Assembly: GCF_002878395.1 (NCBI RefSeq)
Contig: NW_025892868.1
Coordinates: 284,395-348,394 of the forward strand
DNA: 64,000 nucleotides
From: Capsicum annuum
Lineage: Eukaryota; Streptophyta; Magnoliopsida; Solanales; Solanaceae
Reading direction: 5' to 3'
The notes below the pieces were generated by a model. That model made no database searches. It saw only the letters and a program-made list of their open reading frames with translations, and was not told where the DNA came from. Below are positions 47,570 through 59,879 of this stretch, one piece after another (position 1 is the first letter of the stretch; each line of letters starts with the position of its first letter). The position numbers were made by a program, and so were the translations under genes.

Positions 47570-48921
47570 AATTTTGAGATTTAATCTAAAGAAGAAGTGA
47601 AGTATTTTTATCATAGGTTGGTAGATTTCCAATCCCAAGGGAAAGGAAATAAGGTTAAAACTATTATAATGATAGATATGGAGATAGAAATAGAGAGAGA
47701 TAGTTATCAATGCTGGAAAAATAACTACATGGAGAAGAGTGAAAATATGTTCCACCAGGTAATCTTTATTCAGAATCAAGGATAGAGGAGTTATTGTGTA
47801 AATTATTCAAGGGGCAAAATATCCAAGAAAGTTGCCTTAAGTATATCAAAGCATACATGTTAGGGATAAACTAAAAGGTTGAGTCACATGCTACAACAAT
47901 TAAGCAGTTGGAACAACAATTATGTTAGATATCAGGTATAGTAAATAAAAGACAGCCTTGAACTCTCCCATGTAATATAGTGGCTAATTAAAAGAATTAT
48001 GGTCACTGCTACACCATTACCACTCGAAGTGGTAAACCAATAATAGACCCACTTGTACTGGTTGTATATGAGCAAAAGAATGATGATGCTGATCTTGTTA
48101 GTGTGGATAGCAGTAGAAAGCAAGATAAAGAAGAAGATAAGGCCGTGGAGCATGTTTTGAAACCTATCATAAACCCCGTCTTCCTTTCTCTCAAAGGATG
48201 AAAAAGAAATAAGAAGATGGAAAGTATCAAAAGTTTTTGTCAATGCTAAAAGATTTTCTAGTCAATATCCCACTTGTAGAGGCATTGTTGAAAATGCCAG
48301 GTTATGCAAAATTCATGAAAGATTTAATCACTTAAAAGAGGTCAATCAACTATGAGCCAGTCAACAAAATTCAGCATCTCAGTGCTGTAGTTGCCAGATC
48401 ATTAGTGGAGAAGAAGGAGGATCTAGGTGCTTTCACTATACCTTGCACCATTGTATCTTCCAACTTCGCCCTTGTATTATATAATTTGGGTACTAGCATC
48501 AACCTTATGCTATTTTCAGTGTTTAAATAGTTGGTGTTGGGAGCTCCCAAACCAACCACTTTAAGATTAGTGATGGCAGATAGGACTATGAAAAAGCTAG
48601 TTAATATTTTATATGATTTACTGTGACAGTGGCTTCTTCCATTTTTCCTGTGAATTTTGTGATATTGGACTGCGAAGTAGACTTCCAAGTTCTAATTATT
48701 TTTGGAAGACCAATCTTTTCTACATGAAGGACGTTGACTAATTTGGAGCTAGGACATCTAATTTTGAGAATCAATGATGAATAGGTGGAATTAAATATAT
48801 CCAAATCCATAAAGCAGCCTGATGAGTTAAGAGTGGTATCAATATTGATATGTACGATGATGAAATAGATTCATTATATGATGTTGATTCTGTTACTCTT
48901 TGGGATGATAGTTCTGATGTT
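47570..48921 (+). pseudogene. Athila/Tat gag C-terminus and protease, pseudogene
   Basis: The gag end shows 'TIKQLEQQL', 'NYGHCYTITTRSGKPIID' and an acidic stretch. From 48244 the frame gives 'MLKDFLVNIPLVEALLKMPG', 'YAKFMKDLIT', 'EKKEDLGAFTIPCTI' and 'FALVLYNLGTSINLMLFSVF'. In Athila/Tat proteases the last block has Asp-Leu-Gly-A/S-S at the active site; here Asp is Asn. 'FLEDQSF' stands where ILGRPFL belongs. The text stops at 48921, where sequence jumps to the minus strand. Confidence 0.8.
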
Positions 48922-51020
48922 GCATGTTTCTATCAGAGTCCAGGAATAGGAGCTATGATAATAAAAGTGACTTGCAAGGCATGAGTAGAGTGTCGTAATG
49001 ACCAAAGTATAAAAAAATATACTGAGATAAGAATAGGTCAGGCATTTTTCTCCCAAAGTGTTGTTCTAGAACTCACTAGTATCAAAACTAGAATCTTAAA
49101 ACCTCAATTGTTTCCTTGTTCTATAATCCCTCCTTAGAATTAAGCCATCATTCTAAGTCTGTTGACCCCTTTAATAAACTCTAGATTGAACTATAATTAC
49201 CCTTCTTTAGAGTTTAGGATATAATGGTTCATACAAATACTACACTCCCCCTGAAAGACTATAACTGAAAGTATAAAACCCACTGCTAGTACTTCTTTCA
49301 AAGATACAACTCTTAACATTCGATATCCTCAGTGGTAATCATATAATAATATAAACACTTACTAACCTAAAATCTTCAGGAGTATCACCATACCCTGAGT
49401 TCACACTTTATCCTTAGAGAATCTTAAACACTTCTTTATATTAGCTTAATTAACCACCTAATCAGTATAGGTATTACATCATTCTTTGCCATCAAGTACC
49501 ATAATGCTGCATGATATGTGTGCACAACCACCTTTGTCTCAATCAAGTAAGACCAAAATTTCTCAAAGGCAAAAACCACTGCTAATAACTCTTGTTCGAT
49601 CACTGTGTCGTTCTTTTGAGAAGGGTTTAATGCCTTAATGGCATAAAAATAGGATGAAGAATCTTTTCTTTTTGTTGGCCTAAGATATCACCTAAGGACA
49701 CTCTACTTTTATCACATATAACTTCTAAAGAAAAGGACCAATCACGAGACATAATGATTGGAGTAGACACCATATTCTCTTTTAGGCTTTCAAAACCCTT
49801 CATACATGCATCATAAAAAACAAATTTCATCTGTTTCTCAAGAAGCTTGCAAAGAGGATTAGTAATCTTTGAGAAATCCTTGATAAAATGCTTATAAAAG
49901 CCTGTATGCCCTAGAAAGCTTTGAATTCCTTCACAAAATTAACGGAGAAAATTTCTCAATCATCTCTATTTTAGATCTATCAACCTTTATGCCTCTTTTT
50001 GAAATCTGTTGCCTAAGCACAACACCTTCTTTGATTGTAAAATTGCACTTTTCCCAATTAAGTACAAAGTGCATTATTTACACCTCTTAAGAGCATTTTC
50101 CAGGTGTCCTAGGTAGTCATCAAAAGAATCACCAACAATTGAAAAATCATCCATAAACACTTTGATGGTGTCTTCTACCATATCAGAGAAGATGGACATA
50201 ATACATTTCTGAAATATGGCTAGAGCATTGCATAGTCTGAATGGCATACCTCTGAATGCAAAAGTACCATAAGGATATGTGAAGGTAGTCTTATTATTTC
50301 CTTTTGGCATAATAGTGATTTGGTTGTAACCTAAATACCCATCAAGAAAATAGATCATCCTCTTCTTGCAGACCTATCTAAAATCTAGTCTAAGAAGGGT
50401 ATGGGAAAATGGTTCTTCTATGTCTATGCATTAGATTTTCTATAATCAATGCATACTCTTCATCCTGTGACTAGCCTCATCAACACTAGATCATTCTTCT
50501 AATTAGGCACAATAATAATCCCGCCTTTCTTTTGAACACATTGAACTGGATTTACCTATTTGCTATCTATAATGGGATATAATACACTAACATCCAACCA
50601 GTTGATTATCTCTTTCTTCAACACCTCCTGCATCGGAGGATTGAGTAGAAGCTGATGTTTTGTACTTGGAATACACTTTAGTTCAAGTTTCATATTTTGA
50701 GTACAAAGACCAGCGGAATGCCCACAGTGTCTGCAATGGCCCAACCAATGGCCCTCTTGAATCTTTGTAATACTGATAACAATTCTTCCACTTTTGAGTC
50801 AATCAAATAAACTATAATTATTACTAAAATGAGATATCACAAATGAGAAGGGAGGGCCTTCTTTTCTAAAATCGGTGGCTCTTCAATAGATGGATGAACA
50901 TGTGGAGTAGTTCTATTATTCAAATCCAAATAAAACTTCTTTGGCATATAGGTGTAAGAACCACTCCCATAAAGTGAAAAACCATCTCATCATACACCTT
51001 AATGACATCACTATCAAAGT
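48922..51020 (-). pseudogene. Inverted block: Athila/Tat RT and RNase H plus start of non-coding module
   Basis: On the minus strand from 51018 down: linker ('KALPSHL'-type text), 'STKHQLLLNPPMQEVLKKEI', 'WLDVSVLYPIIDSK' (50744-50556), 'YFLDGYLGYNQITIMPKGNN', 'FTYPYGTFAFRGMPFRLCNA', the catalytic box 'VFMDDFSIVGDSFDD' (about 50170-50130, both Asp kept), 'CMKGFESLKENMVSTPIIMS' (49830-49760), then the non-coding module to 48922. It matches 52727-54851 in opposite orientation over its full length. Stops are fewer than in the forward copy. Confidence 0.85.
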
Positions 51021-52435
51021 GATCACTCAATTCTTATTATAAGAAGGGCCCATTCACTAAAAAGTAGAAATTATATTCCATGAATTTATTTATTCCAAAC
51101 TCAAGTCATACAATTCATTCCTTATGTACTCATGTTTTACAGTATGCTAAGTTCCCGAAACTCATGGTACACCCTTAATGACAAGTGAAAATTGACATTA
51201 TGGCATGTATGTCCTTAGTTTAGATCTTTTTAATTAATCAATACCTTTGATACTTTATTTATCAAGCCTTAGTTAAATGTCAAAGTGATGTATCGTATTC
51301 TTTCATGCTTTAGGTCCTCATGGTATATCCTCTCAATAGCCTCTCCTTATTTAAATATAGTGGTGGTGAAAATAGATGAATAATGGTTTAGATAAGAGAG
51401 TGTAAATATTGCTTATTAGGGAAAGATTGTTATATCCTTGTTTTGTCTAAGTGTGAAGGAAGATTGAGGCAACGCTTTTGCATATGTCATAGTTAGTTGA
51501 GAATTCTAGATGTGTTCTCTTGGTGATACCACATAAAATTTTTTATTGATAGAGGTATTAGAGAATATGGAAAAAATTCCTAGGTTTGTTGGTTGCATAG
51601 AAGTCCATATGTGGTTATAATGATAGGCTTGAATGTCATATTGGTATAGAAGTAGATAAATGAATTGTGCATTAGTGAATTTCTAGTAAGAGGTTAAAGT
51701 TACATGTTGCCGTGGTAAAGAGTATTATTCTTGAGATGAGAGCTTTGAAAACACATAGGATATTATATCTACTGTTTAGACTAGTATTATGGTGTTACAT
51801 GTAGTACCTTGTGACTTTGAGTTAGGTTTGAACATGGAGAGAAAATTTAGTTTAGCTTGGACTTTGGTATAACGAGTTATCAATACCATATGAAGATTAT
51901 ATGTGGAATCAAATGAACTGTAGTCTTTAAGAGGAAAAGTGTTGTTGAGGTCGTATTAGAGAAGTGTTCTATTCTTTAATATTAGAAATTTCATTGTCTA
52001 AGCCATAGTAGTTCTATCCTAGCTTATATTTTATATGAAAATATTTGATGTTATAGAGTTGTATCCATATTGTGATTCCATATTCAGATATCGCACTCAG
52101 AGTATGCCTAAATTTCTTTGCTCCCTAATATCATTAGAACTTCTGGCAAGGAGTGTTGAAGATAAAAACTATTTCTTTTTCCATTGACTCTTAGAAATTT
52201 CATTTCATTAGATATCACTTTATAGTTCTAAATATCTATTTATCTCGGGAGTTGAGTTATAAAATTTTAGTATGTGGCATTCTGTACAGACAACAATTTA
52301 GTTAGCCATCAAACAGATAAGCTTTTATAGTTTCCATATTTTCATCTAGTCTTACTCTCTGAAGTTTTATGAATATGCCTATTCCATGGGGTGATTTATT
52401 TACATTCATGCTAATTGTGAATTTAGTCGACTTCT
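51021..52435 (+). repeat. Non-coding module, copy 1 (right part)
   Basis: It begins 'cactcaattcttattataag' and matches 54850-55617 and 3830-5180. It is the continuation of the module whose first part lies inverted at 48922-49500. Landmarks are 'gaaagattgttatatccttg', 'ttgctccctaatatcattag' and 'agataagcttttatag'. No coding content. Confidence 0.7.
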
Positions 52436-54340
52436 TAATCCTAGTCTAATGAAAGGTGGCTTTTTCTATTTTTCCTGTGAATTTTATGATTTGGAGCTAG
52501 GACATCTAATATTGAGACTCAATAATGAATAGGTGGTATTTAATGTATACAAAACCATAAAGTAGCCTGATGAGTTATGAGTGGTATCAGTAATTGATGT
52601 GTATGATGATTAAATAGATTTATTCTATGATGCTGATTCTGTTACTCTTTGGGATAATGGTTCTGATGTTTCTTTTTCTATTGAAGAGAGGTTGGGTGTT
52701 GAAGTGCTAGTAGTAGTGATCATGAACTTTGACAGTGATGTCATTAAGGAGTATGATGAGATGGTTTTTTCATTTTATAGTAGTGATTCTTACACTTATG
52801 CACCAAATAAGCTTGATTTGGATTTGAATAATAGAACTACTCTATATGCTCATCCATCTAGTTAAGAGCCACCAGTTTTAGAGTTGAAGGCCTTCCGTTC
52901 TTATTTGCAATATGTATTTTTTGGGGCCAACAATACTTTGCTAGTAATTATTGCAGCTGATTTGATTGACTCAAAAGTGGAAGCATTGATATCAGAATTA
53001 CAGAGATTCAAGAGGGCCATTTGTTTGTCCATTACAGACATTGTGGGCATTCCGCTGGCCTTTGAACTCATAATATTCAACTTGAATCGGAGTGTATTCC
53101 AAGAATATAACATCAGCTTTGACTTAATACTCCTATGCAGAAGGTGATGAAGAAAGAGATAATCAAGTGGTTAGATGCTAGTGTAGTATATCCCATAACA
53201 GATAGAAAGTGGGTCAGTCCAGTACAATGTGTTAAAAAAAAAGCTTGGACTATTGTTGTTCCTTATTAGAAGAATGATCTAGTATCAATGAGGCCAGTCA
53301 CAATATGGAGAGTATGTATGGATTACAGAAAATTTAATGCATGGACTTAGAAAAACTATTTTCCCATGCTCTTCGTGGACTAGATGTTAGACAGGTTTGC
53401 AAGCAGAGGATGAACTATTTTCTAGATGGGTATTTAGGTTACAATCAAATCACTATTATGCCAGAAGACCAAGATAAGACTACCTTCACATGTCCTTATG
53501 GTACTTTTGCATTCAGACGTATTCTATTCAGGCTATGCAATGCTCTAGCCATATTTCAGATATGTATTATGTCCATCTTCTTTGATATAGTAGAATACAC
53601 CATCGAAGTGTTTATGGATTATTTTTCAATTGTTGGTAATTCTTTTGATGACTGCCTAGTGCACTTGGAAAATTCTCTTACAAGGTGAAAATAATACAAC
53701 TTAGTACTTAATTAGGAAAAGTGCCATTTTATAGTCAAAAAAGGTATTGTGCTTGGGCACAAGATTTTAAAAAGGGGCATAAGGGTTGATATATCTAAAA
53801 TAGAGGTGATTGAGAAATTACTGTTGCCAATTTCTGTGAAGGGAATTTAGAGATTTTAATGGCGTGCATGATTTTATAAGCATTTTATCAAGGATTTCTC
53901 AATGATTACTAATCCTCTTTGCAAGCTCCTTGAGAAACAGGTGAAATTTGTTTTTTTATGATGCATGTATGAAGGCTTTTGAAAGCCTAAAAGAGAATTT
54001 GGTATCGGCTCCAATCATTCTGTCTCGTGATTGGACCTTTACTTTAGAGATTATGTATGATGAAAGTAGAGTAGCCTTAGGTGATATCCTAGGCCATCAA
54101 AAAGAAAATATTCTTCATCCCATCTTTTAAGCTTGCAAGGCATTGAACCCTTCTCAAAAGAACTACACAGTGACTGAACAAGAGTTATTAGCAATCATTT
54201 TCGCCTTTGAGGAATTTTGGTCGTACTTGATTAGGACAAAGGTGGTTGTGAACACATATCATGCAGTATTATGGTACTTGATGGTAAAGAATGATATAAA
54301 ACCTATACTAATTAGGTGGTTAATTAAGCTAATATAAAGA
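52436..54340 (+). pseudogene. Athila/Tat protease end, RT and RNase H, second copy
   Basis: The protease end (52455-52730) matches 48630-48921 but lacks about 85 bases around the ILGRPFL block. RT blocks are 'TDIVGIPLAFELIIFNLN', 'YFLDGYLGYNQITIMPEDQD', 'FTCPYGTFAFRRILFRLCNA' and a box reading 'VFMDYFSIVGNSFDD' (53610-53640), where the second catalytic Asp is Tyr. RNase H text follows: 'NPSQKNYTVTEQELLAIIFA' at 54143. No integrase follows; the coding text ends at 54340 and the non-coding module starts. Confidence 0.8.
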
Positions 54341-54379
54341 AGTGTTTAAGATTCTCCAAGGATAAAGTGTGAACTTAGG

Positions 54380-55617
54380 GTATGATGATACTCCTAGATA
54401 TTTTAGGTTAGTAAGTGTTTATGTTATTATATGATGACCATTGGGGATATTGAAAGTTAAGAGTAGTATCTTCGAAGGAAGTACTAGCAGTGGGTTTTAT
54501 ACTTTCAGTTATAGCCTTTCAGGAAGAGTTTAGCATTTATATGAACCGTTATATCCCAAAGTCTAAGTAGAGTGATTGCAGTTCAATCTTGAGTTTATTA
54601 AAGGAGTCTACGGACTTAAAATGATGTCATAATTCTAAGGGGGAGATGATAGAACAAGGAAACAAGTGAGGTTTTCTGATTCTAGTAGTGATGCTAGTGA
54701 GTTCTAGAACAACATTAGGGGATAAAGATGCCCGACCTATTCTTATCTCAGTATATTTTTTTATACTTTTGTCTTTACGACACTCTACTCATTCCTTTCT
54801 AGTTATTTCTTATAACATAGCTCCTATTCATGTACTTTTATAGAAACATGTACTCACCCGGTTCTTATTATAAGAAGTGCCCATTCACTCAGAAGTAGAA
54901 ATCATATTCCATGAATTTATGAATTCTAATATCAAGTCATGTAGCTTATTATAAGAAGTGCCCAGTCACTCATGGTACAACCTTAATGACAAGTGGAAAT
55001 TGACATTATGGCACCTATGTCCTCAGTTTAGATCTCTTTAATTAATCAATGACTTTGATACTCTATTTATAAAGCCTTAGTTAAATGTCAAAGTTATGTA
55101 TAATATTTTTTAAGCTTTAGGTCTTCATGGTCTAGCCTATCAATGTCCTCTCCTTATTTAAATATAGTGGTGATGAAAATTGATGAACAATGTTTTAGAC
55201 TTGAGAGAGTAAATTTTCCTTATTAGGGAAAGGTTGTTGTATCCTTGTTTTGTCTAAGGCTATAAGTGTGAAGAAAGATTGAGGCAAAGGTTTGGCATAC
55301 GTCATAGTTAGTTAAGAATTCTAGATGTGTTCTCTTAGGGATATCGTATGAAAGTTTTTATTGATAGAGATATTAGAGAATATGGATAAAAAATTTCTAG
55401 GTGGGTTGGTTGCATAGAAGTCCATATGTGGTTACAATGATAGTCTTGAATGTTATATTGGTATATAAGTGGATAAATGCATTGTGCATTAGTGAATTCC
55501 TAGTAAGAGGTTGAATTTAGATGTTGAAGTGGTAAGGAGTATTATTCTTGAGATAAGAGCTTTAAAAACACATAGGATATTGCAGATGTCGTTTAGACTA
55601 GTATAATGGTGTTACGT
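54380..55617 (+). repeat. Non-coding module, copy 2
   Basis: It matches 3345-4620 and, in two pieces, 48922-49500 (inverted) and 51021-51790. It carries an internal purine run, 'ctaagggggagatgatag', near 54636. The word 'ttattataagaagtgccca' occurs at about 54866 and again at about 54949, a local 83-base duplication. It is cut at 55617 where gag text starts. Confidence 0.7.
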
Positions 55618-56041
55618 TGAACCGACAATACTAGACTTGCTTAAAGTAAATAGGATGACTGATGAATCTTTTGAGGATTATTTAACAAGATGGAAATTAG
55701 ATGCTTTTAGGATTTGTTCTCATATGCTTGAAGAAGAGTTGGTCTAAATTTCATAAGATCACTGGATTGTGTACCACCAAAACTTATTTGGCTTGTGTAT
55801 TCAAAGCTTTAATGATTTGATTCTAATTGGAAAAAGATTAAAATATGGAATTCAGATAGGAGAAGCTATTGTTTTTTTTCGCAATACAAGCTACTTTAAA
55901 AACATTTTTAGTTTCACCCAAAGAAGGAAAATAAGAATATGCCTCAACCATCGTACCTCAAGAACAACACTATGGAAATACCCAACAGGCATATATTATT
56001 TTTCACTCTTATAACCCAAAAAAATTTTCAACAACAAATGT
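55618..56041 (+). pseudogene. Retrotransposon gag fragment
   Basis: The plus strand reads 'ILDLLKVNRMTDESFEDYLT' and 'RWKLDAFRICSHMLEEELV', then after a stop and shift 'FNDLILIGKRLKYGIQIGEA'. This is the classic Retrotrans_gag core (E-S-F-x-x-Y-x-x-R-W, then G-x-x-I-E-x-G-I-x-x-G). Only about 130 codons remain. It does not join the sequence on either side. Confidence 0.7.
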
Positions 56042-56042
56042 A

Positions 56043-58525
56043 CTATAATACCCCAGGTTTTGGACTCTAAAATTTACCTTTTGATTGAGCTCACTGTCCT
56101 CACTATGACTCAGGTGTCAAGTCCTATTCACTATATACAAGTTGTGTAGTGCCTATCATAGTCTAACCAGAAAGGTTGTTGAATGTGTTTTTCCTTACCA
56201 CTACTAAGACCCTATGAGTTGTGAGGTGTGGTCATGAGTCATGGTGAGTGACTCATGACTTTAATAGTATAGGAACCCAATCTTTCTACAAAGACTATGA
56301 GTACAGGAATAGACTTTTAGCACGTCATTATGAGTCGCCCCCTAACCCGTAATGACTAATAATAGTTTTTCCTACATTTTTTTATTAAGGGATTTTTAGT
56401 TATATCCAATTCTTAACTCATTACCCGTGAATTGAAAAAACTTCTAAGGTATGATTATCATCCATAAATATATAAAACACACTTCTCTCCTTTAAAACTC
56501 TTCCAAAGCAAAAGAAAGATAGGGTTTTTAAGGATTGAGCACCTAGGGTTCAAATTGTAGTTTCTTCTCCAAATTCTTAGTATTTTCAGGCATGTATCAC
56601 TTCCCTAACTGTGTTGTTCATAAGGGCACATGTTTAATAATTGTTTATGTGATTTTAAATTATAGGTTTCTAATGATTAGTTAACAGTATTGAATGGTTG
56701 TTACTTGGTTGGTTTTCCCATGGTTTTGTAATTGTTATTCATTCTTTAACTTGTGATTTTTGAACTAATTGGATGCATGGGAATGGTGAATGGTACGGGT
56801 ATCATAGATTCCCCTAAATTATGATTTTTGATTTAGAATTGGTAATAACCTTAACCCACGTACATAATTAGTTTTGAAATATGAACCATTACATGATTTT
56901 GTTTAATTGTCAAAACTATTGCATTACATTAATGCATAAATGGATAGAAATGGCTTTGAAAGGCCTTGGTGTCCATGGATAGGTTTCTAAATTGGAACTT
57001 AGGTGTCTATTTGTGTAATTGGTTTGGAATGGCATAATGGAATTGATTTGCAAGTTCAATTGATATGATGATACCACTCGATAAATTCCCTAAATTGATG
57101 ACTCGATTTAATGGATGGGTTAGGTACAAATATTTTAAGTTGGACTTAAAGGTGGTTATGTAACTTGTCGTGGAAGGTGGAGGTCTCAGGAGGATCGATA
57201 CTGGAAACCACATTTATTGGCATAGGGATCTTAGTGACCATGTGCATAGTTCACACTTTATATATATATATATATTCGAATGGCTGGGATCATAGATTAC
57301 CTAGCCCTTTCTTGGATTTTCCTAATTTGTGTGGCTAACATTGTTGGGACCCTTTCAGTAGGGGGAGCTGAACCCATATATCCCATGGATGCCCTCAGGA
57401 TGGTTAGAGTTAAACACTCTAAGTTAATGGTTTTTATATCTCATGCTAAACCTTGTTCCCTATCCCGACATCTTATATATATGTGCGTATATATGTGTAT
57501 GTGTGTGCATATGGGTTTAAGATGGTTTTGGACTGATATGATTATGGCATTATTTATTCCTTCCCTGGGTTACATGCTAGCGCTCACCCCATTAACCGTC
57601 CTTGAATGCTACATTATTTCATAATGTAGGATCCTAGGAGTTCTTCGATTACCTTTTGCAGAGTTAGATGATTCTGGTTTAACGGTTGGTACACTTTGAA
57701 GTTTTGAACCTCCATCTTCCATAAGGCCAGACATTTCACTTCTTTCTTTATGATTATAAAAATCCAATTGGGTTTTTTTTATAGAATCATAACTGTCAAA
57801 TACTGTCAATCAGTATCAGTAACTGAGTCATCAGTAACTTTAAATATTAGTTACTCAGTGTAAGAACTCAGGAATTAGCTTCAACAAGATCAATCATAGT
57901 ATTTATTTATATGTACAGTAGTGCATACTTACAACAGTATCAGTTATCCATGTACTCTCATGTTCAGTTACTTTATACCATTCAGTCAGTTATTGTTCAT
58001 GCATATGAACCCTTGTATTCAGCCTTACCTCATCTAGCATACCATTATATTCCATGTACTGATGCATAATATTTCTTTGTGCTCTGATATCTCACATCAT
58101 AGGTTCGGATGCTCAGGTTCCTGACCGCACATAGACAGATTCAAATTCAGCTAGCAGTGTCAGAGTTAGTAGTGAGTCATCATCTATCAAGGATATTTTA
58201 TTATTTTAGTTTCTCAGTAGATTTAGTATTTCAGCAAATGGAGTTAGTTGGGGGATTGTCCCATCAACACTACATTCTGACAGTTCAGTTTAGAGGCTTT
58301 TTAGACTAGACTTTTAGACAGTATTCAATTTTATAGATTACTATTATCAATTGATTTCTTTATCAGTATTTATAGATTTGAACCTTATGTCATTTCAGCC
58401 TATTTTCCATATTTATTATAGTGTTACAATTTAGTGCTCACATCAGATATCATTCATGGGTTAGCTTATGGTTCTTCGGGGTCATTAGCATCGTGTAGCA
58501 TCCAGGGTATACACTCAAGGCATTA
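56043..58525 (+). repeat. 5' LTR of the second chromovirus-like element
   Basis: It starts near 'ataataccccagg' and ends 'ggcattaca' just before the primer site. It holds a TA/TG microsatellite stretch (57258-57276 and 57474-57510) and the 'catgctagcgctcacccc' phrase near 57571 that is also seen in the LTRs at 10379 and 20314. A dyad 'gtcatgagtcatggtgagtgactcatgac' region lies at about 56231-56259. Confidence 0.7.
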
Positions 58526-58530
58526 CAAAC

Positions 58531-58543
58531 TTGGTATCAGAGA
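58531..58543 (+). other. Primer-binding site, initiator tRNA-Met
   Basis: TTGGTATCAGAGA differs from TTGGTATCAGAGC only at the last base. It lies a few bases after the LTR end and is followed by the usual leader words 'tcctagggagtc' and 'aagtagagtcttg'. Confidence 0.8.
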
Positions 58544-58749
58544 CTAAATTTCAATAGAGTCCTAGGGAGTCTAAAATCCGCATCAAGTAGAGTCTTGTTC
58601 ATAGGTGTGTAGCGCGCCACACTTATGGACAGGAGGCTATGAGATGTGTTAGGAAAAGTTTCCCTTCTTTCAGTATTCATGTTATGCAAATGAGCATGAG
58701 CTCAAGTTAAACTCTCAATCTAATCTATTTCTTTCTTTTGTTTACAGAA

Positions 58750-59845
58750 CAAGCCTCCCAAATAGACTAACAAAAGGAGATTTAGAAATCAATCAGCACC
58801 TCAGCCCATTCAGGTAGATCCCCTGGATGAGTATGTCTCTTATACAGAATTCAGAGCTGCATTCACTACTCTAGCCAATTTTGTAGTAGCTCAGAATAAA
58901 CATCTATCTTCTATTTAGGCTAACCCAGTGGCCAATACTACTATAACCAGGATTTGAGATTTCATCCAAATAAATCCTCCCCTATTCTTAGGATCTAAGC
59001 CAGAAGAGGATTCGTTCCTTGATCAGGTTTAGAAAGTCACAGATATTAAGGTAGTGACTTCCAGTGAGAGTGCTGAGTTAGCTACCTATCAGCTATAAGA
59101 TGTAGATCATATGTGGTTTAAGCAGTGAAAGGTATACAGGGGCACAGATGCAGAGCCCATAGAGTGAGAAGAGTTTGCTACTGCTTTTATAAAAAGATTC
59201 TTTCCCTTAGAGTTAAGAGAAGCCAAGGTGTTAGAGTTCATCAATATCAGGAAGGGCAGTATAAGTCTGAAAGAGTATTCCCTTAAGTTTATTTTGTTAG
59301 CCAGGTATGCTCCCTGTGTAGTAACAGACAGTAGGTCCAAAATGAGCAAGTTCATGTCTGAGGTGTCAGATAGTGTGGCTAAAGAGTGCAAAACTGTGAT
59401 GTTGATTAAGGAGATAGACATATCTAGTCTCATGGTTCATTCTCAATTGATAGAAGAGTCTAAGAATAAAGAGAGAGAGAGAGAGGTAGAATAAGAGAGC
59501 TAGAAGAGGTAGCTTCAATTTTAATCAGCCTAAGTCAGAGGGCGGTAACTGTTCCTAGTTTCACCTAAAATCTTCAATTCCAACTCCGTCATCAGCCAGT
59601 GCTCCAGTACCTAAATTCAAAAATAGTAACAAAGAGAGGGAGTCAGGCTCTAAATCTCAAGACAGTGTCAATAGTGCTCGAACAAATCCTCTTTGTCAGA
59701 AATGTGGCAGAAACCATTTGGGTGTCTGCAGAGCTAGCAATGATGTTTGTTTTGGGTGTGGCAAGCCAGGATATAAAGTAAGAGATTGTCCTCAGTCAGG
59801 TTCTCAGGGTCAGTATAATCATCCTTCAACTATTCAGGTCTCCTG
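58750..59845 (+). pseudogene. Gypsy gag pseudogene with two zinc knuckles
   Basis: The start context 'cagaacaagcctccc' has AAG where the sister element at 13150 has ATG, so the start codon is lost. Next come 'PLDEYVSYTEFRAAFTTLAN', 'FVVAQNKHLSS', 'FIKRFFPLELREAKVLEFIN' and 'GSISLKEYSLKFILLARYAP'. Zinc knuckles at about 59690-59790: 'CQKCGRNHLGVC' is intact, and 'CFGCGKPGYKVRDC' has Tyr for the His ligand. Stops are fewer than in the 13-kb gag, so this element is probably younger. Confidence 0.85.
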
Positions 59846-59879
59846 AATCAGTAGGTGTCGCTTCCAGTGCCACCAGCAT

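Larger units (their letters stand above)
42877..52435 (+). mobile_element. Athila/Tat gypsy element with an internal inversion
   Basis: On the plus strand: LTR (42877-44366), tRNA-Asp type primer site, leader ORF, conserved non-coding block, transposon-protein domain, gag end, protease. Then comes an inverted block with RT and RNase H, then a non-coding module. RT, RNase H and module regain normal order only if 48922 to about 51020 is turned round. Integrase is missing. No 3' LTR matching the 5' LTR is seen, so the element is truncated or rearranged on the right. Confidence 0.7.
48922..54851. repeat. 2.1-kb inverted repeat with 1.7-kb spacer
   Basis: Left arm 48922-51018 (minus) and right arm 52727-54851 (plus) carry the same RT-RNase H-module text. 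For example, the phrase 'gtactagcagtgggttttat' is on the plus strand near 54500 and on the minus strand near 49290. The spacer 51020-52726 holds the rest of the module and a protease fragment. The arms differ by scattered substitutions and short indels. Confidence 0.85.

Noticed and set aside
47932..48243. 103-residue minus-strand frame
   Set aside because: It is antisense to gag C-terminal text with a 'TRSGK' motif on the plus strand.
54647..55617. Non-coding sequence after 'aagggggagatga' as a 3' LTR
   Set aside because: The same sequence at 3610-5719 lies inside an element and continues to a second purine tract and a true LTR, so this purine run is internal.
57258..57510. TA and TG microsatellites as a regulatory switch
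   Set aside because: They are short simple repeats in an LTR and nothing further in the sequence supports a function.
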